This document shows, one piece after another, positions 57,975 through 64,000 of a DNA stretch of 64,000 bases (positions are counted from its first letter, which is position 1; each line of letters opens with the position of its first letter). The DNA comes from Niebla homalea (Eukaryota; Ascomycota; Lecanoromycetes; Lecanorales; Ramalinaceae), in assembly GCA_019925105.1 (NCBI GenBank), contig JAHGAU010000002.1:248001-312000 (forward strand). The letters run 5' to 3'. A program made the position numbers and the translations under genes. Below the pieces are notes generated by a model. The model searched no databases and was not told where the DNA came from. It was given only the letters and a program-made list of their open reading frames with translations.

Positions 57975-59537
57975 ATGGCGGGTCATCTTGCCCCAAGAAA
58001 GGCCGTGCAATCAAATCCAATTGTTCTTATGAACCCTGAGACACAAGATGAATTTATGATGGCGAGGTGGGGCAAGCGCCAGCAATTCAAAAGAAACTTC
58101 ACCTTACTTTCCGTGGTTGGGCTGACAACAACCTTAATGATAACCTGGGAAGGCCTCATTAATGCTTTCCAGATGGGCTTTGAGAATGGAGGGCCAGCTG
58201 GTGTCATCTGGGGCTTTCTCATCACATGGACCGGAGTCTTTTCTCAGGCCTTGGTCATGGCTGAATTAGGGGCTATGATTCCGTTGGCTGGCGGACAGTA
58301 CAATTGGGTCGCAGTCCTTGCACCAGAGAAATGTTCAAAGTATCTCAGCTATTTGACCGGCTGGACGACCATTATTGGGTGGCAGGCAACTACCTGTCAA
58401 ACGCTGTTCCTCGCGTCAACAATGATTCAGGGGTTGCTAATTCAAAACAACTCGAGCTATACACCACAACGATGGCATGTGACTCTGATGGGCTATGCGA
58501 TCCTGGCTTTCTCGATCTTTGTCAACACGTACCTTGCTACATTCCTTCCAAAGATCGAGAGCGTAGTCCTCTTACTGCACGTCTTTGGCTTCTTCTTCGT
58601 CCTGATTCCTCTGGTGTATTTTGGGCCTCACGGAGATCCTGCAACGGTCTTCACGCAGTTCCTGAATGAAGGACACTGGTCGACTCAGGGGCTGTCGTTC
58701 TTCATTGGCCTCACAACCAGCATGATCACTTTCCTTGGTCTCGATGCTGCCGCTCACATGGCTGAGGAGATCGAGAACGCCGCAGTCGTCATCCCACGAA
58801 GCATGGTTACCTCGGTGGCTGTCAACGGTGTCCTCGGCTTCAGCATCATAATCGCGGTCCTCTTTTGCCTTGGAGATCAAAAAGCAGCTTTGCACACGCC
58901 AACAAAATATCCTTTCATCGAGATATTTACCTCTGCAGTACAATCAAAGGGCGGTGGGTCTGCAATGACGGCAATCATCATCTGGGCAATGATTTTTGCC
59001 AACGTAGGACTCTTGGCGACGTCTTCTCGAATGTTGTGGGCTTTCGCGCGTGAAAGAGGGATCCCCGGACACAGCTACGTGTCACGAGTAGATCAAAGGA
59101 CAAAATTGCCCATCTGGTCCATACTCGTGACCGTTGTCATCAACATTCTACTTTCGTTACTCGAGGTTTGGTCAACGGTAGCTTTCAGCTCTTTTTCGAG
59201 TCTTGCAATTTCAGGATTTTATTTCTCCTTTCTGATGAGCGCATCCGTTATGCTGCTTCATCGTCTAAAAACCCCTACCTCAAAGATACCGTGGGGACCT
59301 TTTCGACTGGGTCGGGCTGGCACTCCTATAACATTATTCTCGATAGCGTACAGCTCGCAAGGAATGTTCTTTTCCTTTTGGCCCCCCCACTCTGATCTTA
59401 CACTAGATAGCATGAATTGGTCGTCAGCTGTATTTGCAGGCCTTCTCGTCATATCATTGATTTCCTGGGTTCTGCATGGGCGGAAAATCTATAAAGGTCC
59501 CTTAGTGGAGGTTGTTGTAAGAAACAGAACAGTCTAG
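57975..59537 (+). CDS. APC-superfamily permease (choline/GABA/amino-acid transporter type)
   Basis: An intron-free 520-residue protein with about 12 helices. Helix 1 follows RNFTLLSVVGLTTTLMITWE, and the family signature continues with WEGLINAFQMGFENGGPAG and WGFLITWTGVFSQALVMAEL. EIENAAVVIPRSMVTS (helix 6 region) and LLATSSRMLWAFARERGIPG (the loop after helix 8) are typical of fungal members related to yeast Hnm1 (choline) and Uga4 (GABA). The first ATG is 57975; a second in-frame ATG at 58029 would shorten the N-terminus by 18 residues. It lies just upstream of, and in the same direction as, a dead NRPS, so it may once have been part of that cluster. Substrate not known. Confidence 0.9.
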   Translation: MAGHLAPRKAVQSNPIVLMNPETQDEFMMARWGKRQQFKRNFTLLSVVGLTTTLMITWEGLINAFQMGFENGGPAGVIWGFLITWTGVFSQALVMAELGAMIPLAGGQYNWVAVLAPEKCSKYLSYLTGWTTIIGWQATTCQTLFLASTMIQGLLIQNNSSYTPQRWHVTLMGYAILAFSIFVNTYLATFLPKIESVVLLLHVFGFFFVLIPLVYFGPHGDPATVFTQFLNEGHWSTQGLSFFIGLTTSMITFLGLDAAAHMAEEIENAAVVIPRSMVTSVAVNGVLGFSIIIAVLFCLGDQKAALHTPTKYPFIEIFTSAVQSKGGGSAMTAIIIWAMIFANVGLLATSSRMLWAFARERGIPGHSYVSRVDQRTKLPIWSILVTVVINILLSLLEVWSTVAFSSFSSLAISGFYFSFLMSASVMLLHRLKTPTSKIPWGPFRLGRAGTPITLFSIAYSSQGMFFSFWPPHSDLTLDSMNWSSAVFAGLLVISLISWVLHGRKIYKGPLVEVVVRNRTV

Positions 59538-60119
59538 ATTGGAAATCTTTTGAGGTACGGCGCGAAGCCATGGTTCGATTGCATCAGTACAATGATTTAG
59601 ATACTCGTTCAGTGCAAGGCATAGACATGGTAAAGCGCACAGGCGTATGCGCCTTGAGACCAAATTTCTGAGCTGCATGACTTGTAGCCTCATGCATAAT
59701 TTGACACCTTGAAAGTCCACCTACCCTACGAGAATCCCCACTTCTTGTCAAAAACAGCCTCACAATCCAGCCTCAGATGCAAAATGCTGTTGATTGCATA
59801 TCTTTTCGAAAATCAGCTTAACCTGTCAGAACTGACCACAGACCATCTAATCACTGGAAAATTACTCCAGAGTCCGTAGGATGAAGGAAACTCGGCGACA
59901 AAATCGCGGTAATGCCTGACAGCCTTGTCGTCGAGCGGCTCTACCAGATCAGAACCACCTCGAGTGTTAGATAAGCAGTGCGCCCTCATGGATGTTGCAT
60001 CGGCAAGCTTTGTCCTCTGCTTATTCAGTGAAGTCAAATCAGTACTGTCGAAGTTCCCGATGCCAGTCATCCAGCCTCAACGTTATCAGCGCCGTTCGCC
60101 TAAGCATCAATTCTGATGA
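59538..60119. other. Spacer between the permease and the NRPS relic
   Basis: About 580 bases. It may contain older, unrecognisable upstream NRPS sequence, but I can align nothing with confidence. Confidence 0.35.
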
Positions 60120-63100
60120 GATCAAGGACACCTTTCAAGCATCATCGAGCACAATTTAAAGCGACAATGATTCGCCAGGCACGAAGCCTTCGAAGCCCGC
60201 TCATCAAGAGCTCTTGCTAGGTCGCTAGCCACTGCAGGCGTGAAGCCTGGAGACTACCCGCGGTTGTTTTTTGAGTAGTCCAAGTGGCATATTGTTTCGA
60301 TAGTCCCGGTAAGAACGCCAACAGCGGATTTGATCGGGGAATCGAATCATGGCGGCTGTTAGGTCCTCAAAGTTGGGGCGACTTTTATCGCACTCGAGCC
60401 TGAGATTCCTGATGGGCGGATTCAGACCATGCTGGCGCAAGTGGGACGCCTTCCAGTGGTTATGGCGTCAGAGAGCCAATCAAGCAGACTGCGCGCAATG
60501 TTAAAGCATGTGATAATCTTATATGACAGTACAAAACTCGAGGACACTGTCAGTGTGGCTTTGCCCAGAATAAGCCCAGCATAAGCCCTGACAGTCCTGC
60601 ATATATTCTATTCACACTCGGATCTACAGGCAAGAATTTATGTCCGGAATTGATCTGACAACTCGATATAGGTATACTAAAAGGGTCCATCATAGAGCAT
60701 TGACAGCTCCCCATGATGTTGCGGACAGCGAATCAAAGAATCACCTTCACTCCCGACATGCGCAAACTTCCAAAGACTGCTTCCAACTTCCAGCTGTCAC
60801 CAACCAGGATGCTTTGCTCACTTCTAGGCGGCGGATGTGTTTGCAAATCTCCGGAGTGGGCTCGATGCAATGAACCTGCCCGTGCTGTGAACGGATTAAA
60901 TGCCAACTCTAGTAGCTTATCTCCCTCTTTCCTAGGACACTGATGGTGCAGGACTTTCCAACATTGAGAACCACTCTCCTTGCGGGCGAGCGAGTGGCAG
61001 CAGACTTGTCAACGTACTGGAGCCATCACGGTCGCATATGTACGGTCCTATGGAGTCCACTGTTGCCTTCTGTTTCCTGGATGGAGCAGCCCAAGCTCAC
61101 CATGACGGATTCGTTGGAGACGCTTCTGCTTGCAATATCCGGCTTGTAGATGTTGATAATCACGAAAGGTTGATGCCTTTCAGGAGCTCCAGGCGGAATT
61201 GTGGTAAAAGGTCCAACTGTGGGTAAATGCGACGCGGGATTGCTTGATTGCCTGCCCAAGATGTATTCACCTCAATTGTCGATCGATAGGCTGGACGCTT
61301 CTCTAAGATTAGCGAGCTAGGCCGATTGTCACAGAGTGGTAGCTTTGAAATTACTAGTCGAAAAGATACCCAGGTATACCTACCTTCCACAGGAAAACGC
61401 CACAGTTGTTTGTTGTTCTTGCTGAATTTTAATGAAGTAAAGACAAGAATAGACCAATGGCATCCAGACCATAATCCTAAATCTTCGGGTCGAGATCCAA
61501 GAGATTGAACAAACATCAGACTCGAACAACATCCGGGTCTGACATTGTCGTTGCGGTCGAGGTTCGCAACCCGAGATCTATAATTGGTTAAGAGATGCTC
61601 GTCGCATTCCTAACGGTTGACTATCAATGGAAGAGCTGGCAAGAACCTGGGGTGACTTTGCTGTGGGAAGAGCTGGTCACTGGTGATACACAGTACGCGA
61701 AAATGGTCGATCGCATAAGTCAACAGCTACCCAATTTTCTACAGAACTACATACATGCTGCCAGTCGCTAATCGTCCAGTCTTATCAATACCATTCACGA
61801 ATTCGTATGCATCGGATTGCGAAGCACTGAAGGAAAGAGCAAACCTTCCCAGCGATGCCGAAACTCAGATGGAGATCACTAGACAAGTACTTGAAACAGA
61901 AACCCTGGTATTGACTGGAATGGAAAGCCTGTTACAAAGCATGTGCGCCCAAGTACTGCACGCTATTCCCAAGAATATTGACGTTCAGCAGGACTGCTTT
62001 TCAAAAGGGGGCGACTGATTGAAAGCGATGGCTCCGGTCAGTGCGTCGCGCCGAAAAGGCCTCACCTTCACTGTGGCCCAACTATACCAATACAGCATAT
62101 CTAAATCATGTCAGCGGACCGGTTATGAGTCGCACGTGCACGAGGACATCCAGGGATATCCTCTAGTGAATAGCAAGGAGATTCATGAAGTTTGGGAAAT
62201 GGCATCTCACAGTGCGCTGTCCAAAATGAGATGATATAGGATATCAGACCCATCTCGGATATGCAGCGGTTCTACTTTGATCCTCAAGGATGTCACCCGT
62301 GTAGCTGACAGGTTCCTCTTGGTTTAACTTTGCCAGTCAATGTTGGTACAGGTAGGCTTCAATGTGCACAGGAGTCTTTATTGGCACGGTACAGTATCAC
62401 AAAAACTTAATACATCGAGAGTTCGAGCGGTGTGTTTCAGATAGTCCTGAGGCAGGACAATATATACTCGAGAGCAGAAAATGACTTGGCGGATATGTTG
62501 TTGGCATTGAGAACAGGGACTTGAGCTTTAGGCCCATGCCAAGTCAGAGTGCCATTGTTCGAACGACCAACCAAGATAGACAAAATTTGCCATGCATTGT
62601 ACCACTTGCCGGTTCTGACCGGAATATGGAAGAGCACATGAGATGGGAGCTCTTCCAGCTTTACGAGGAGCATCATCAGCATCCACAAAATTGCCCGTCT
62701 TTCAGGAACATTGTTCATCAGCGTCTCAGAAGCGAGATATCAAGCTCTAGGTCATTTTGGCAATCTCACAGCGAGGGGGCGAGATACAGACCGTTGTTCG
62801 AGGACATGGAGAGTTCCCGGACCCATGGCACGTAGTCGTCTCGACTGCCACACTCAGATCATTAGGCCTGGGGGCTCTAAAGGTCTCCGAGTATTCATGG
62901 GTAACGGTAGTCCTTGCGATTGCTTTATCTCATTTCACCAACGAAAACAATAAACCTTTCTTCCCAGCTCGAACAGGCCGGACGTCGATCGCAGGAAGCG
63001 AAGATACGATGGGATCGTTAATCGCACGGGCCCCGCTACGGGTCTGCATCAAGCACGACTCGAGCGCGGCAGTAAGGCTGAGTACCGTGGATCGCAATTT

Positions 63101-63482
63101 CTTGGAGACCAGCAAGCACAGAGTTGTTCGCGAAGAAGACTTCAAGAGTGCGTCAAAGGAAGCTGCGCCGCATCTTTGCCATGCTGTCTACCTAATTGTT
63201 TTGCGTCCTGCTGCAGGCTTAATGCACGATTCTGAGAGTTCTGTTCCGATCAATGATGTTTGAGAAGGGATGGGCTATCCGACGCTGTCGTTCTTCATCG
63301 ACGTTGAAGTGAGGGATGGAAATGTCGATATAAGCGTCATGTGGGATGAGAAGGTGGAAGCGCACTCGCCACAGCCGAGGATTTCCAGCAACATTGCAAG
63401 GATTCCTTTTTCCTTTAAGTTTACGGGCGAAGACCAATGGCCTAACAGGATTTTAGAAGCTATGAAGAATCAAACGCTGTGA
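60120..63482 (+). pseudogene. Decayed nonribosomal peptide synthetase (A-T-C module)
   Basis: Pieces of one module appear in order across all three forward frames. Adenylation: SSRALARSLATAGVKPGDYP (from about 60193), LFFE-stop-SKWHIVS, VLKVGATFIALEPEIPDGR (60363), LLGGGCVC and EWARCN (about 60820), TLRTTLLAGERVAADLSTYW (about 60965), YGPMESTVAFCFLDG (61041) and a frame change to GAPGGIVVKGPTVG. Carrier: QDCFSKGGD then TGA (62016-62018) exactly where the phosphopantetheine serine should be, then LKAMAPVSASRRKGLTF. Condensation: DIRPISDMQRFYF (about 62240), FWQSHSEGA, WVTVVLAIALSHFTNENNKP, TMGSLIARAPLRV and a tail ending at TGA 63482. Many stops and shifts leave no possible active product. The original peptide cannot be told. 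Confidence 0.85.
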
Positions 63483-64000
63483 AAGCAGATTTAGACTGCT
63501 GAGCACAGTACGACCGCCGATCAGCGAACTGTGAATGATAGACGGCTGGGTCAGGAACTCAGCTGAAGGAAAGCCCAGGCGGAAGACCCCAGACGCGACC
63601 CTCCCGAGCCATCGACCCCCTGGACCAATCAGAGTGGAGTCAGCCGCCGCAGTGAAGTGTGGGTAGAAACAACGAATTGTCACTCCCGCCCTCATGCAAA
63701 CCAGCAAATGCTAATATAATCGGTCACCCTAGTGGGCTGTAGCCAAGTTTGACATCATTACATGTGTGAAATTCAGCTATCTATCTGACCCCAATTGCTT
63801 CTTTACACATTTATGAGTAGATCTCCTCGACAAAGGAGCTTCCTTCTGACGCACTGCTTGATAGCCTGCCTAGATCTCATACTGGAAGAAGACGTATGCT
63901 ATCAGGCCGGTGACACTCGCATGAGCAACGACTCGTAGCCAGATTGAGCAACAATGCTATGGGCGGGCTAGATCATCCTCTTCGCAGTGATGACAGCCTT
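63483..64000. other. Right-edge sequence, nothing recognised
   Basis: About 520 bases after the last NRPS piece. A CCAAT-box-like motif (GGACCAATCAGAG near 63622) may belong to a promoter of a gene outside the window. Confidence 0.35.

Noticed and set aside
60440..60475. D-arm-like sequence near GCGTCAG
   Set aside because: It lies in the NRPS adenylation relic and no acceptor or T stem can be paired.
1..64000. CRISPR arrays, operons, ribosome binding sites, rRNA genes
   Set aside because: Spliceosomal introns and gene families show a fungal nuclear genome. I saw no spaced direct repeats and no rRNA sequence.

Overview
This window looks like nuclear DNA of a filamentous ascomycete (Pezizomycotina). 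Genes lie on both strands without operons and carry short GT-AG introns. Lineage-typical families are present: a HET-domain protein, two Pth11-like seven-helix membrane proteins, a paired CBM19-like cysteine-rich protein, a remnant nonribosomal peptide synthetase (NRPS) and several MFS/APC transporters. I cannot fix the class from sequence alone.

Layout. Positions 1-3400: the 5' end of an MFS-type transporter running off the left edge, then a broken gene of an uncharacterised fungal family. 3400-6200: a Pth11-like membrane protein, followed by a gene-poor stretch holding two inverted repeats, one of them a MITE-like foldback. 7100-12800: an MFS transporter, a class I SAM methyltransferase and an intact HET protein. 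13400-17300: a small secreted protein with a possible frameshift, and a protein with two CBM19-like cysteine modules. 18400-29000: housekeeping and signalling genes, namely an Nrc2/Fpk1-type AGC kinase, actin-related protein 3 and inositol hexakisphosphate kinase (Kcs1). 31400-33600: the wybutosine enzyme Trm12/TYW2 tail-to-tail with an SSP120-like EF-hand protein. About 34800: relic of an M35 metallopeptidase. 36400-47100: a dense conserved block with the queuosine salvage protein, UBA2, DBR1, ORC6, an Rpp21/Snm1-type RNase P/MRP protein and an MFS transporter. 48900-54500: a single-pass membrane protein, an intron-containing tRNA-Leu(UAG), ZPR1 and a Cyp10/PPIL3 cyclophilin. 55300-64000: a second Pth11-like protein, an APC permease, and about 3.4 kb of an unmistakable but thoroughly broken NRPS (adenylation, carrier, condensation).

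The conserved genes serve information and core cell processes: replication licensing (ORC6), sumoylation (UBA2), lariat turnover (DBR1), RNase P/MRP, translation-factor assembly (ZPR1), tRNA hypermodification and queuine salvage, Arp2/3 actin nucleation, inositol pyrophosphates and lipid-flippase control. The flanking accessory blocks hold transporters, self-recognition genes and dead genes. I found no convincing new biological system. The most informative unexplained items are the dead NRPS whose carrier serine codon is now a stop, the foldback element, the paired CBM19-like protein without a visible signal peptide, and two frameshifts at short homopolymers that could be decay or assembly error.
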